A stretch of DNA of 64,000 nt from NCBI GenBank assembly GCA_947629645.1, contig CANREV010000007.1:1-64000 (forward strand), read 5' to 3'. This document shows positions 54,276 to 63,212 of this stretch, in pieces (the first letter of the stretch is position 1; every line of letters starts with the position of its first letter). The stretch is from an uncultured Acetatifactor sp. (lineage in GTDB: Bacteria; Bacillota; Clostridia; Lachnospirales; Lachnospiraceae). The notes under the pieces are model-generated. The model saw only the letters and a program-made list of their open reading frames with translations. It searched no databases and was not told the origin of the DNA. The position numbers were made by a program, and so were the translations under genes.

Positions 54276-57200
54276 TTATTCCCGCCTTTGCTCCTGAGGC
54301 TCCTGCCGCGTTTGCGGGCTTTGACACTCCTGCCTCATTCGGGCAAAAATTTCATCCTTGTCCAGATCCTTTAGTCTGCGTTTGCCGCATCCTGTCAGAC
54401 TCTCCTCAAAGCCGCAAACCTTGCGGAAAGCACAGTAAGTACACGCGTCTTGCGTCCCTCTCTGACAGGGATTTAAGGAGATGCTGCCCTGAAGGATCTC
54501 CCTGCCGATCCCGGCGATCTTGCGGCTTACATAATCGGAAATAAGGCGCAGCTCTTCCCCGCTCATGACGGAAGATCTGGCGGAAAGGCTGCCGTCCTTT
54601 TTCCGCTCCACCGGAATCACATCGGACCTCTCCCCTGAAAAATGGTCCAGCCGTTCAATAATATCGAAAGACGCGTTGACCACGCCGTTCATCCGAAGCT
54701 GTCGGGCCAGTTCTTCCTCCAATTCCTCTTCCGCAAGCTCCACCGGAGTCTCCACCGCAGGGTCTTCGATGTGGTAATACAAAAGCGCCGCAGGCACCGG
54801 CTCCTTGCCTGGATGTTTCTTTGCCGCCATCTCCAGAGCGGTATTCATATAAACAACAAGCTGCAGCTGCAAACCGTAATACAGCGCCGCCAGATCAAAC
54901 TGCCTGCTGCCCGATTTATAGTCGATCACTTTCACATAAACCTGATCTCCAGCCTCCGCCGTATCGATACGGTCGATCCTGCCCTGAAGATACATTTTCT
55001 CCTTCTCCGAGAGAGAGATGTCCACACTGTCCAGATGATCTGCATGGCAGAAAGAGATCTCATAGGCTTCCGGCGTAAAGCTGCCCTTTTTCAGTTGCCT
55101 TTGAAGCGTCATCACCGTCCGGGTCAGGATCCTGCCCATGCGGGTGATGGCATATTCATTTCGGGCGCTGCTGTAAAGCACCGTGTCCCCGTAGGAAGCG
55201 GCATAAGCCTCCAACGCCTCACGCACCGCCCTCTCTCCAAATTCCTCCGGGAAATCAAACCATGTGTACCCCTGCTGTGACAGCTTTTCCGCAAAAGCCT
55301 CCAGAACCCCGTGATATACATTTCCCATGTCCACGCTCTCAAAGCCAAATTCCCGGCGCTCCTTCAAAGACAGTCCGTACTGCAGGAAATGGCGATAAGC
55401 ACAGGCGGCATAAGTTTCCAGCCGCGTGACGCTTGTTTCCAAATGTCTCCCGTAGAGCGCTCTGGCCACCGCCGCCGACAGGCCGCTGTCCTGATACCGC
55501 CTGAACGCGGCATTCGTTAAAAAACTGCGCCTGCCATCCGGTTCCTCCTCCCCGTATACCTGATACAGAGTAAAAAATTCCCGCATTTTCTCCGATGGCA
55601 GCGCGCCTTCCGCATACTCCCTCAATTCTTCCGCCAGGTATCCCTCCCCTTGCGCGGGAGTGACAATCTGTTCCAGCGCGGGACGAAGCTGCGGATATTC
55701 CGTTGCGATTTCCGGGAAAAGTTTCCGCACAATATCGATCAGATAGGCGGGACGAAGCGATCTGCCCGCACTGTTTACCTTGGAATAAGACAGATAGAGC
55801 CTGTCCGATGGTTTTGTCATATTCAGATACAAATACAGGCGCTGAATATACATTTGTTGTCTGGGACTGGGCGCCAGTTCCAATTCGGACTCCCTGAGAA
55901 ATTCCCTGTCCATGTCGGAAATGATACCGCCCTTGGATACATTCTTGGGAATATTTCCATCGTTTACCCCGAGAAAAAACAGCGCTTTCACCTGCCGCAG
56001 CCTGGTTCGCTCCATGTCGCCGACAACCACTCTGTCCACATTCTGGGGTATCGTACCCACCTCGATCTCACCGAATCCGGCTTCCAGGATCTCTCTGAAT
56101 TCCGATAAGGAAATCACCTCATCCCCCAAAAGCTCATAGATCTGGTTCAAAAGCTCCATGATCAGACGGTAAATCTGGGCATACTCCCTGGCCCGCACCA
56201 GATCTCCCTCCTCCTCAAACTGGCGCTGATACTCCGCAAGCCTGGTCTGTACCTGATTTTTCACCAGAAAATCGTAGAGACTGTTGATATGATCTTTAAC
56301 GCTGCACTCTTTTTTCAGAGAAAAAGCGGAGACCTGTTCCATTATCTGCTCCCGCAGACGGTTCATCCGCCCCAGCGCTTCTTCATCCCCTTCCATCGAA
56401 GCCGTCTTACGGGTAAAAAGGCGGCTGTAGCTGCGGTATCCTCTGACGCCAACGGAGAGCACATAATTTTCCAACGCATCGATATCCGTCCATTCCAGAC
56501 CGGACATGCCGCTGCGAAGATAGTGGAACACAGCCTCATAAGAAAAATCTTTCTCAAACAGTTCCAGTGCGCTCTTAATGTATTCCGTCATGGGATTCAG
56601 CGTGATGCCTCTGGTACGATCCAAAAAGCAAGGGATCTCCATCTGTCCAAACTCCGTCTCCACATAGGGAGCGTAGCCCTCAAGATCTCCCATAATGACC
56701 GCTATGTCACGGTAAGCCATCCCCTGTTCCCTGACCAGTCCGCATATTTTTAATCCCGTCTGATGTACTTCATCTCTTGGCGTTGCAGTTTCAAAAAGAA
56801 AAATTTCCTGTTGTTCTTTCCCATAAGCTTTCGCCGGATACCGGAACAGATTTCTTTCCAGATGGCGCAAGGCGGGAGCATGAGCAAACCGATGATGCGT
56901 CTTTACAAAAACGTCCTTCTGTCTGGGGACAGCCGCCTCTTTTGCCAGTTTTTCCAGATCCCGCACCGTTTTTTTGCTCAAATAAAAAAGTTTCTGTTCC
57001 CCGTCCATCACATAGGGGTCTTCTCCCTCCCCCAGCGTCACAGTCAGGATCACCTCGCCGCAGACCTGCATCAATTCCTGGATCAGCCGGTTTTGTATGG
57101 GCGTAAATCCCGTAAATCCATCGAACACGACCACACTGTCCGGCAGCAGCCGCGAGCGGCAAAGAGAACGGCGCAGTACGTCCAATGTCTCCTCCGCCGT

Positions 57201-57725
57201 GATAAAGCTGCCTCTGATATATTCCATAAATCCTTTGTAGAGCGTCTCCAGATCCTTGAGTTTTCCTGCTAACGCCCCGCGCTTTTGCGCATATTCGATC
57301 AGCCTGGACACATCCTCCGTACCGATGCCGTATTGCATAAACTCTGAAATGGCGCTTTTTACTTCATGAATATAGCCCTGCCTGTGCAAAAATCCCCCCA
57401 GTACAGGCAGATCATCTTTCAGACCGGCAGCCACTTTTTGCAGCACCAGGCTCTTTCCCGTATCGTCCAGCACGGGAGTTTCCTCGCTGCCCACCTCCTC
57501 AAGGATACGATGACCGAGCCGCATGAAACTCAGTACATCTATATTCATGATGCCGCCCCTTTCATTTAAGAGCACTAGCTCTTTCTGCGTCTGCATGGTG
57601 AACTGATCGGGAACAATGATCAGGAAATTCCGCTCCGGTTCTCTCTGTGCCCGCGCTGTGATCTCCTGATAAATCTGTCTGCTCTTACCGGACCCTGACG
57701 GTCCAAATATGAATTTCAGGCTCAT
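54276..57725 (-). CDS. addB: ATP-dependent helicase/deoxyribonuclease subunit B
   Basis: An 1149-residue partner of AddA. Walker A FGPSGSGKS is near the start. The second nuclease domain has VKVIDYKSGSRQFD with downstream LQLQLVVYMN, framed by the iron-sulfur cysteines: one in TYAACAYRHF near residue 800 and three of the set Cys1087, Cys1095, Cys1098, Cys1104 (DACTYCAFRKVCGFE). AddB scans for Chi-like sites and cuts the 5-prime strand. The ATG at 57725 overlaps the glycosylase stop by 4 nt (ATGA) and has GGAG 9 nt upstream; an upstream TTG at 57740 is less likely. Confidence 0.96.
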   Translation of the reverse strand: MSLKFIFGPSGSGKSRQIYQEITARAQREPERNFLIIVPDQFTMQTQKELVLLNERGGIMNIDVLSFMRLGHRILEEVGSEETPVLDDTGKSLVLQKVAAGLKDDLPVLGGFLHRQGYIHEVKSAISEFMQYGIGTEDVSRLIEYAQKRGALAGKLKDLETLYKGFMEYIRGSFITAEETLDVLRRSLCRSRLLPDSVVVFDGFTGFTPIQNRLIQELMQVCGEVILTVTLGEGEDPYVMDGEQKLFYLSKKTVRDLEKLAKEAAVPRQKDVFVKTHHRFAHAPALRHLERNLFRYPAKAYGKEQQEIFLFETATPRDEVHQTGLKICGLVREQGMAYRDIAVIMGDLEGYAPYVETEFGQMEIPCFLDRTRGITLNPMTEYIKSALELFEKDFSYEAVFHYLRSGMSGLEWTDIDALENYVLSVGVRGYRSYSRLFTRKTASMEGDEEALGRMNRLREQIMEQVSAFSLKKECSVKDHINSLYDFLVKNQVQTRLAEYQRQFEEEGDLVRAREYAQIYRLIMELLNQIYELLGDEVISLSEFREILEAGFGEIEVGTIPQNVDRVVVGDMERTRLRQVKALFFLGVNDGNIPKNVSKGGIISDMDREFLRESELELAPSPRQQMYIQRLYLYLNMTKPSDRLYLSYSKVNSAGRSLRPAYLIDIVRKLFPEIATEYPQLRPALEQIVTPAQGEGYLAEELREYAEGALPSEKMREFFTLYQVYGEEEPDGRRSFLTNAAFRRYQDSGLSAAVARALYGRHLETSVTRLETYAACAYRHFLQYGLSLKERREFGFESVDMGNVYHGVLEAFAEKLSQQGYTWFDFPEEFGERAVREALEAYAASYGDTVLYSSARNEYAITRMGRILTRTVMTLQRQLKKGSFTPEAYEISFCHADHLDSVDISLSEKEKMYLQGRIDRIDTAEAGDQVYVKVIDYKSGSRQFDLAALYYGLQLQLVVYMNTALEMAAKKHPGKEPVPAALLYYHIEDPAVETPVELAEEELEEELARQLRMNGVVNASFDIIERLDHFSGERSDVIPVERKKDGSLSARSSVMSGEELRLISDYVSRKIAGIGREILQGSISLNPCQRGTQDACTYCAFRKVCGFEESLTGCGKRRLKDLDKDEIFARMRQECQSPQTRQEPQEQRRE

Positions 57726-58366
57726 AAATAAAATCTCCAAAGATAATCTGCGGCTTCCTCCGCATAATCAATACCGATCCGTTTCCCTATCCTGATCCGG
57801 GAGGAGATCACCCTGATCCCTTCCGTCAGATAGAAATCAGGACTTTCCACCATGTCCACATCATTGTCCGCCTTACTTATATGCATGGCAATGCAGAGTT
57901 TTCCGGGGCCATCGGAAAGATGTTTATCCAGTGAAGCAGGATAATTTTTCAACGTATACAGCTCTCTGTTCTTTCTTTTCTGCTTCATGTTCAGTTCTTC
58001 CAGACGAAGTCTGCGCATGACTTCCTCCGACTCTGCGTCCGCCGGTACCAGGCCGCGGAGCAGCACTGCCTGAGGAATCCCTTCTGACATCACGGCGATA
58101 TTCATACAGTGATACATACCGTAAATCAGGTAAACATAGGAAGTGCCCGCCTGATGGTACATGGGTTCCGTCCTCTCCGTACGCCTGCCGCCGTAAGCGT
58201 GGGAACCTTTATCCGTCTCCCCCATGTAGCTCTCCACCTCCGTCAGGATCCCCCTTGCTGTCCCATAGGGCGTTGCGTGGACCAGGGTTTTCCCCAAAAG
58301 TTCTTTCGCAACCCTGATCCCGTCTCTGGCAAAAAACTCTCTTGTAAGCCTCTTTTTCTCCTGCAT
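57722..58366 (-). CDS. DNA-3-methyladenine glycosylase (AAG/MPG type)
   Basis: A 214-residue base-excision enzyme that removes alkylated purines. AAG-family blocks: ARDGIRVAKELLGKTLVH, GILTEVESYMGETDKGSHAY (catalytic Glu in TEVES), the YVYLIYGMYHCMNIAV segment, QAVLLRGLVP and LSDGPGKLCIAM. Length fits the family of about 200. The ribosome site is weak (AAGAG). It overlaps addB by 4 nt and so leads the repair operon with addB and addA, joining base excision with break processing. Upstream lies the duplicated promoter-like element. Confidence 0.95.
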   Translation of the reverse strand: MQEKKRLTREFFARDGIRVAKELLGKTLVHATPYGTARGILTEVESYMGETDKGSHAYGGRRTERTEPMYHQAGTSYVYLIYGMYHCMNIAVMSEGIPQAVLLRGLVPADAESEEVMRRLRLEELNMKQKRKNRELYTLKNYPASLDKHLSDGPGKLCIAMHISKADNDVDMVESPDFYLTEGIRVISSRIRIGKRIGIDYAEEAADYLWRFYL

Positions 58367-58430
58367 TTGATCTCTTACTGCCTCTTGCGCGATATCCCGA
58401 AAATGAATCTGTTATCACCTTGTGTCTTTT

Positions 58431-58547
58431 GGATGGCCATCCGGCCGTCCCTGCCTCGAATAAGGTCATTATACCATGATAGCTCCGCATTCATGGTATG
58501 GATGGCCATCCGGCCGTCCCCTGCCTCGAATAAGGTCATTATACCAT
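58431..58547. repeat. Two copies of a 47/48-bp element carrying a -10 box and a palindrome
   Basis: Copy 1 spans 58431-58477 and copy 2 spans 58500-58547; they differ by a single extra C in copy 2. Each begins with the perfect palindrome GGATGGCCATCC, followed by CGGCCG, and ends ATTATACCAT, which is TATAAT on the minus strand. The 22-bp spacer is framed by a 9-bp inverted repeat, ATACCATGA (58471-58479) and TCATGGTAT (58491-58499). Copy 2 has TTTATA 17 bp upstream of its TATAAT, so at least it can serve as a promoter for the repair operon, with the palindrome downstream as a possible operator. Confidence 0.75.
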
Positions 58548-58568
58548 ATGCACCCTCTTTTATAAACC

Positions 58569-58597
58569 TTGAAATGGAGAGGCGGAAATGATATACT
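58569..58597 (+). promoter_or_regulatory. Promoter of the HAD-IIA gene
   Basis: TTGAAA (58569-58574), 17 bp, TATACT (58592-58597), about 38 nt before the start codon. It lies back-to-back with the minus-strand promoter of copy 2 of the repeat. Confidence 0.75.
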
Positions 58598-58634
58598 GAG
58601 GGGCAGATTCGCAGTAAAAGTTGAGAGGACGCAA

Positions 58635-59447
58635 ATGCTCATGGAATCTTTGAGAAAGAAAAAATTATTTTTGTTTGATATAGACGGCACCCTGGCCGTA
58701 GGAGACACTCTGTATGAAGGAAGCGCAAAACTGCTTTCCTATATCGAATCCATCGGGGGAAAATCTTATTTCATCACAAACAATTCCACCAAAAGCGGGG
58801 CCGACTATGTGGAAAAATTCCGGACCGCCTTCGGACTTCAGACCACTCATGACCAGTTCGTCACCTCCGGTTATCTGACACTTCACTTTTTAAAGGAACA
58901 TTACAACGACAAAAAGATCTATGTGTTAGGCACAGCCTCCTTTGTGGAAGAACTGCGAAGAAACGGCCTGACCGTCACAGAGACCGCGGAAGATAACATA
59001 GAATGCGCCGTAGTGGCATATGACAGTGAACTGACTTACGAAAAGCTGATTCAGGCCTCCAAAGTGCTCCTTGCTTCAGATATCCCCTTCTATGGGACTA
59101 ACCCTGATCTGCGCTGCCCTGTAGATTTCGGATTTATCCCGGACTGCGGCGCCATCTGCGACATGATCTCAGCCACCACAGGTAAGCATCCCCTCTATCT
59201 GGGCAAGCCAAACAGAGAAGTGGTGGACCACTGTCTGAGGGCTTCCGGATTTACCCCGCAGGAAACGCTGGTGGTAGGCGACAGACTCTACACGGACATT
59301 GCCTGCGGCATCAACGCGGGGGTGGATACCTGCGTGCTGTTTACCGGAGAAGCGAAACCGGAGGATATGGCGGACACAGAATATCCCGCCACCTATCAAT
59401 TCCGGAACATCGAAGAACTTTTCCTAAACTGCACAGAGAGAGAATAG
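58635..59447 (+). CDS. HAD-IIA family hydrolase (NagD/AraL-like phosphatase)
   Basis: A 270-residue cytosolic phosphatase. Motif I LFLFDIDGTLAVGD (Asp15, Asp17), motif II FITNNSTKSG, the C2-type cap (about 80-180), Lys in YLGKPNREVVDHC and motif IV GDRLYTDIACGINAG. Substrates in this group are sugar phosphates or nucleotides; this one is unknown. The start at 58635 has AGAGG 7 nt upstream; ATG 58641 and an upstream frame from 58569 (over the promoter) are less likely. It converges on the dipeptidase gene with a 15-bp gap and no evident terminator. Confidence 0.92.
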   Translation: MLMESLRKKKLFLFDIDGTLAVGDTLYEGSAKLLSYIESIGGKSYFITNNSTKSGADYVEKFRTAFGLQTTHDQFVTSGYLTLHFLKEHYNDKKIYVLGTASFVEELRRNGLTVTETAEDNIECAVVAYDSELTYEKLIQASKVLLASDIPFYGTNPDLRCPVDFGFIPDCGAICDMISATTGKHPLYLGKPNREVVDHCLRASGFTPQETLVVGDRLYTDIACGINAGVDTCVLFTGEAKPEDMADTEYPATYQFRNIEELFLNCTERE

Positions 59448-59462
59448 TATCTTAAAAGCAAA

Positions 59463-60548
59463 TTACCCCAGGGTATCCCGATACACCCGCAGGATATTCC
59501 CGTAAAAAATCTGATCCAGCTGATCCTCGCTAAAGCCCGCTCTGTGCAAGGCTTCCCAGAGTGTTTCCATATCCTGGGCGCCCCGGATCTCCCGATGGGT
59601 GTTTATACCGTCAAAATCGCTGCCCAGCCCTAAAACGCCGATGCCGCCCAGCTTCACGATGTGTCTGGCATGACGGACCACAGCTTCGATGGTACCGGGA
59701 TTCGGGGTTCCCACCGGCTTCTCTTCCAGAAAATCAGCACAATAATTCAGACCTGTGACGCCGCCTCTCTGCGCCAGAGCGCGGATCATGTCATCGCTCA
59801 GATTGCGGACGCAGGGACACACGCTCCTCGCATCGGAATGGCTGGCCACAAAGGGCTTTTTTGTCACCTCGAGCACATCATAAAATCCCGCATCCGACAG
59901 GTGGGACACGTCCGGAATGATGCCCAGACGTTCCATTTCTTCCACCATTTCTTTTCCTTTTCGCGTCAGGCCGTCCGTCACATTGGGGGTACGGTTATAA
60001 GCCTCAAACGCCTTTTGGGCTTCCTGCCATTTCCGTCTGCGCTCCTTTGAATCTTCCCCGCATTCTTCCCAGGCTTTCTTTTTCTCCCGCGCCCTGTCGC
60101 CGAGATTGCGGTTAAAATTGGGGGATCCGATCTCATTGGGGAAATTCCATGTCAGCGTGATCATACGCACGCCCATCTCGTACAGCTTCTTAAGCTTTTC
60201 TGTCTCGCCTTTGCAGACGGCGCCTTCCTCCACGGTCAGCATAGCGGAGAGCTTTCCGGCGCCCTCGTTGTCCAGGATATCCTGATAGCAAAGCGCCGGC
60301 GCCAAAATATCTTTGTTGCGCTCCAGTTCCATCCGATAATATTCATACAGTCTTAAGACTCTCTGCCAAGGGTCCCCGTCATGGTCCAGCTCCACGAACA
60401 AAGCGAAATTCTGGAGCAGATAATGACTGTCCCGCATGCGCAGCAGATCCAGATGGAGATGGTTTTGGCGCAGCTTTTTGGGCGTACCCTGCTCCTGTAG
60501 GGAGAGCAGCTTATAGATGGTATCGCAATGCATATCGATTACTTTCAT
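59463..60548 (-). CDS. Membrane-dipeptidase family peptidase M19
   Basis: A 361-residue zinc dipeptidase. Metal ligands are visible in DMHCDTIYK (His7, Asp9), MLTVEEGA (bridging Glu), PDVSHLSD and ASHSDARSV (two His), with GLGSDFDGI near the C-terminus. The family cleaves dipeptides, including those with a D-residue at the C-terminal position. No signal peptide is seen, so it is probably cytosolic. GGAG lies 9 nt before the ATG. It is 52 nt downstream of the SGNH gene and may be co-transcribed with the MBOAT/SGNH pair. Confidence 0.93.
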   Translation of the reverse strand: MKVIDMHCDTIYKLLSLQEQGTPKKLRQNHLHLDLLRMRDSHYLLQNFALFVELDHDGDPWQRVLRLYEYYRMELERNKDILAPALCYQDILDNEGAGKLSAMLTVEEGAVCKGETEKLKKLYEMGVRMITLTWNFPNEIGSPNFNRNLGDRAREKKKAWEECGEDSKERRRKWQEAQKAFEAYNRTPNVTDGLTRKGKEMVEEMERLGIIPDVSHLSDAGFYDVLEVTKKPFVASHSDARSVCPCVRNLSDDMIRALAQRGGVTGLNYCADFLEEKPVGTPNPGTIEAVVRHARHIVKLGGIGVLGLGSDFDGINTHREIRGAQDMETLWEALHRAGFSEDQLDQIFYGNILRVYRDTLG

Positions 60549-60600
60549 CCTTCAAACTCCGTTCCCGTTCATTTCTTTTTCCACAGGCCGATCATCATGA

Positions 60601-61623
60601 TTACTTTACCACCGCGCGCTCTTTCAGAAACGTTTTCCAGATGTCGATATACTGGGCTTTCAGGTGCACGCCGTCAAATGTGTAGGAAGGGGTCATGCCC
60701 CCGCTTTCGTCACAGATCTGAGGATTTACGTCCAGATAAAATATCCTGTCATTGTCCGCGATCTGTTTCAGCGCCTCGTTCCTTTCTTCGATCCCCTCAT
60801 TATTGATGTAATCGCCCTGTCCGGAACGCTGGGCCGTCACCTTCATAATCCCCTGGATATAAAGGATAGCGTCAGGCTGCAGCTCCAGCAAGTGATCCAC
60901 CGCCGCCCGATAAGCATCCGCAAAGGATTCCACCGTCCCCGTACCCATCTCATTGATACCGATCATCAGATAAATCTTGCGATAAGAATTCTCTGTCAGC
61001 GCCTGCTCCACGGTGATCTTTTTCTTCTGTCCCTCCACCGGCACAATCTCGGCATCGAACAGTTTATAGATGGTCAGTCCGGTGGAGGCAAAGAAATCAG
61101 CCGTCTCCTCCAAGCCGCCGTACTCATACATGCCCACCGTGCGGGAGTCGCCGATAAATACCGCGTCCGCGAAGTAATCGTCCTCCACCGTCTGATAAAT
61201 CACCTCATCGTCCGTTTTCTCCACATTTTGAGCGGAAGAGATATCTGACGGCTGCATATTTCCAGCCGCAGGCGGCTCCGACTGTGCCGCATCCTCCGGG
61301 GAATCGGCGTCATTGCCCGATGTCGAAACACCCGGAGCCACTGATTCCTCCCCTGCGGACACGATTTCGCCTACCGCAGGCATACTCCCGTCCGGTTCGG
61401 CGCCCGCCGTCATCTCCGTGCCCTCAGCGTAAGTTGCCGTTCCTGCCTGCTCCGTAAAATCGTCCATCCGGAGGTTTTCCATATTCCGCACTATATTTTC
61501 ATACCAGATCTTAATCTGTTCTTTCGGTTTCGCGTAAACCTGCCAGTCGTCCACCACCGACAGATAGATGACTCCCGCCATCACCCACAGGAGCATATAT
61601 GACCATTTTTTCAGCCACTTCAT
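60601..61623 (-). CDS. Membrane-anchored SGNH hydrolase, MBOAT partner
   Basis: A 340-residue protein with one N-terminal span (about 6-24), a low-complexity acidic/Ser/Gly linker (about 55-145), and an extracytoplasmic SGNH domain with Ser160 (FIGDSRTVG), Asn224 (MIGINE) and Asp317/His320 (DGVHL). It probably transfers or removes acyl groups on a surface glycan together with the MBOAT protein encoded directly upstream. The start at 61623 is the ATG just before the hydrophobic span, overlapping by position the end of MBOAT less 23 nt; the ribosome site is weak. An in-frame start at 61842 lies inside the MBOAT gene and was rejected. Confidence 0.82.
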   Translation of the reverse strand: MKWLKKWSYMLLWVMAGVIYLSVVDDWQVYAKPKEQIKIWYENIVRNMENLRMDDFTEQAGTATYAEGTEMTAGAEPDGSMPAVGEIVSAGEESVAPGVSTSGNDADSPEDAAQSEPPAAGNMQPSDISSAQNVEKTDDEVIYQTVEDDYFADAVFIGDSRTVGMYEYGGLEETADFFASTGLTIYKLFDAEIVPVEGQKKKITVEQALTENSYRKIYLMIGINEMGTGTVESFADAYRAAVDHLLELQPDAILYIQGIMKVTAQRSGQGDYINNEGIEERNEALKQIADNDRIFYLDVNPQICDESGGMTPSYTFDGVHLKAQYIDIWKTFLKERAVVK

Positions 61624-61646
61624 GGCTATCACCCATTCCTCATTTG

Positions 61647-63041
61647 TCAAAAATTCAGGTACATGAAGGGATTTTGTCCCTCCACCCGAAGCCGCCACAC
61701 ACAGATCCAAAACAGGACGATCAACAGAAGCATTCCCCACACGCTGTCCTTCCACTTTCGGAAAAGCTTCTGCAGCGCAGGCGTACAGGCGATACATCCC
61801 GCGGCAAACAATACGCCGTAGTTTGCCAATGCTTTTTCCCAATCTCCTGAATTGACCTGAATGCCCTCAACGACCCCGAACATCCTTCCAAGATAAATCC
61901 CCAGCTGGGACAGGTCCGTGATGGCAAAACACATCCAGCTTACAGGGATCACAAACCACAGATACAAGTGCGGCAGAATCTTAAAAGCGCCCTGGGGAAC
62001 CAATCTCTCCCCGGACAGCCGCGCCATAAACCGTTCCATGACAATAAGCGCCCACAGCATCATGCCCCAGATCAGAAAGTTGAGGCTGCCGCCGTGCCAC
62101 AAAGAGGTCAGCAGCCAGACGCACAACAGATTCAGCACCGTGCGCAGACCGCCTTTCCTGCTTCCGCCCAGCGGGATATACACATAACGGCAAAACCACC
62201 TTCCCAGAGTGATATGCCATCTGCGGTAAAATTCCCTCACGGAACCTGCCATGTAGGGATTCTTAAAATTCTCCGGAAGCGAAAAGCCGAGCATCCGGCC
62301 CAATCCCACGGCCATAACGGAATATCCGTAAAAATCAAAATACAGTTTCAGGGAATAGGCAAAGGCCGCTATCCACGCAAGGGGCGTAGAAATGCTCTCA
62401 AAACCCGTGACCTGAACTTCCCTCCACAACAGACCGAGGCGGTCTGCCAAAAGCACTTTAAACACCAATCCTACCGTAAAGATTTTCAGTCCGTCCTGTA
62501 TGTTCTTTGCAGAAAACTCCCTCTCGTAAAGCGCCTCCCGCACTTCCCCGTAATTGACGATAGGGCCGGACAACAGCTGAGGAAACATAGTAATATAAGT
62601 AGCAAACCTCACAAAGGACGTCTCTTTCCTCTCCTCGCCCCTATAGACATCGATCAGATAAGACAGGATCTGAAATGTATAAAAACTAATGCCGATTGGC
62701 AGTTCACCTTTTCCGATTCCGCACTTAAACAGTGCCAGTACTCCGATATTCCCCAGCACGGCCGCCGCCAGCAGGTTCTTTCTCTTTCGATCTGATTTAC
62801 TTTTCTTTTGTCTCTTATCCTTACCCTTCAGCCTTGCTCCTCTTGCAAGATGCAGCCCCAGAAAGTAATTCACCACCACGGAGACCAACAGTAGCAGCAG
62901 ATAATCCGGCTCCCCAAAAGCATAAAAAATCAGACTGGCGCAAAACAGTATACCGTTTTTCATATTTTTGGGGGTTATACCATACAGAAGCAGAAACAGC
63001 GGCAGAAAACAAAGTAAGAATTCTATACTGCTAAATATCAA
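61647..63041 (-). CDS. MBOAT-family membrane O-acyltransferase (AlgI/DltB-like)
   Basis: A 464-residue protein with about eleven spans. MBOAT signatures: QLLSGPIVNYGEVREAL, the SVREFYRRWHITLGRWFCRY segment split around His276, YIPLGGSRKGG and the catalytic His316 in LLTSLWHGG. It moves acyl groups across the membrane for O-acetylation of a surface polymer. The start codon is TTG at 63041, chosen because the family opens with an FSSIEFLLCFLPLF-type segment; no good ribosome site precedes it. Its promoter on the minus strand is TTGTAA (63099-63104), 17 bp, TACTAT (63076-63081). Confidence 0.9.
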   Translation of the reverse strand: MIFSSIEFLLCFLPLFLLLYGITPKNMKNGILFCASLIFYAFGEPDYLLLLLVSVVVNYFLGLHLARGARLKGKDKRQKKSKSDRKRKNLLAAAVLGNIGVLALFKCGIGKGELPIGISFYTFQILSYLIDVYRGEERKETSFVRFATYITMFPQLLSGPIVNYGEVREALYEREFSAKNIQDGLKIFTVGLVFKVLLADRLGLLWREVQVTGFESISTPLAWIAAFAYSLKLYFDFYGYSVMAVGLGRMLGFSLPENFKNPYMAGSVREFYRRWHITLGRWFCRYVYIPLGGSRKGGLRTVLNLLCVWLLTSLWHGGSLNFLIWGMMLWALIVMERFMARLSGERLVPQGAFKILPHLYLWFVIPVSWMCFAITDLSQLGIYLGRMFGVVEGIQVNSGDWEKALANYGVLFAAGCIACTPALQKLFRKWKDSVWGMLLLIVLFWICVWRLRVEGQNPFMYLNF

Positions 63042-63075
63042 GAATTATCACATCTTTCATCGCTTCTATACTTCT

Positions 63076-63178
63076 ATAGTATCGTTTTACCCGTCCCATT
63101 ACAACATAAATTTTCTTAATTTTAACTAACATTTTTTTACAAAATTGTTGCAAAACAATCCCGTTATGTTAAGATAAT
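63076..63178. promoter_or_regulatory. Divergent promoters with a TetR-type operator candidate
   Basis: Minus strand: TTGTAA-17-TACTAT for the MBOAT gene. Plus strand: TTGCAA (63148-63153), 16 bp, TAAGAT (63170-63175) for the regulator. A perfect inverted repeat ATTGTT-GCAA-AACAAT (63144-63159) covers the plus-strand -35 and is a good candidate for TetR self-regulation. A second short dyad, CTATA-CTTC-TATAG (63066-63079), overlaps the MBOAT transcription start region. Confidence 0.5.
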
Positions 63179-63212
63179 AAGGCAGCCTGTAAATCACCTG
63201 ACGGAGAGCAGC

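Noticed and set aside
60601-61842. Longer form of the SGNH protein starting inside the MBOAT gene
   Set aside because: The extra 73 residues overlap MBOAT in another frame and would put 73 residues before the signal-anchor span.
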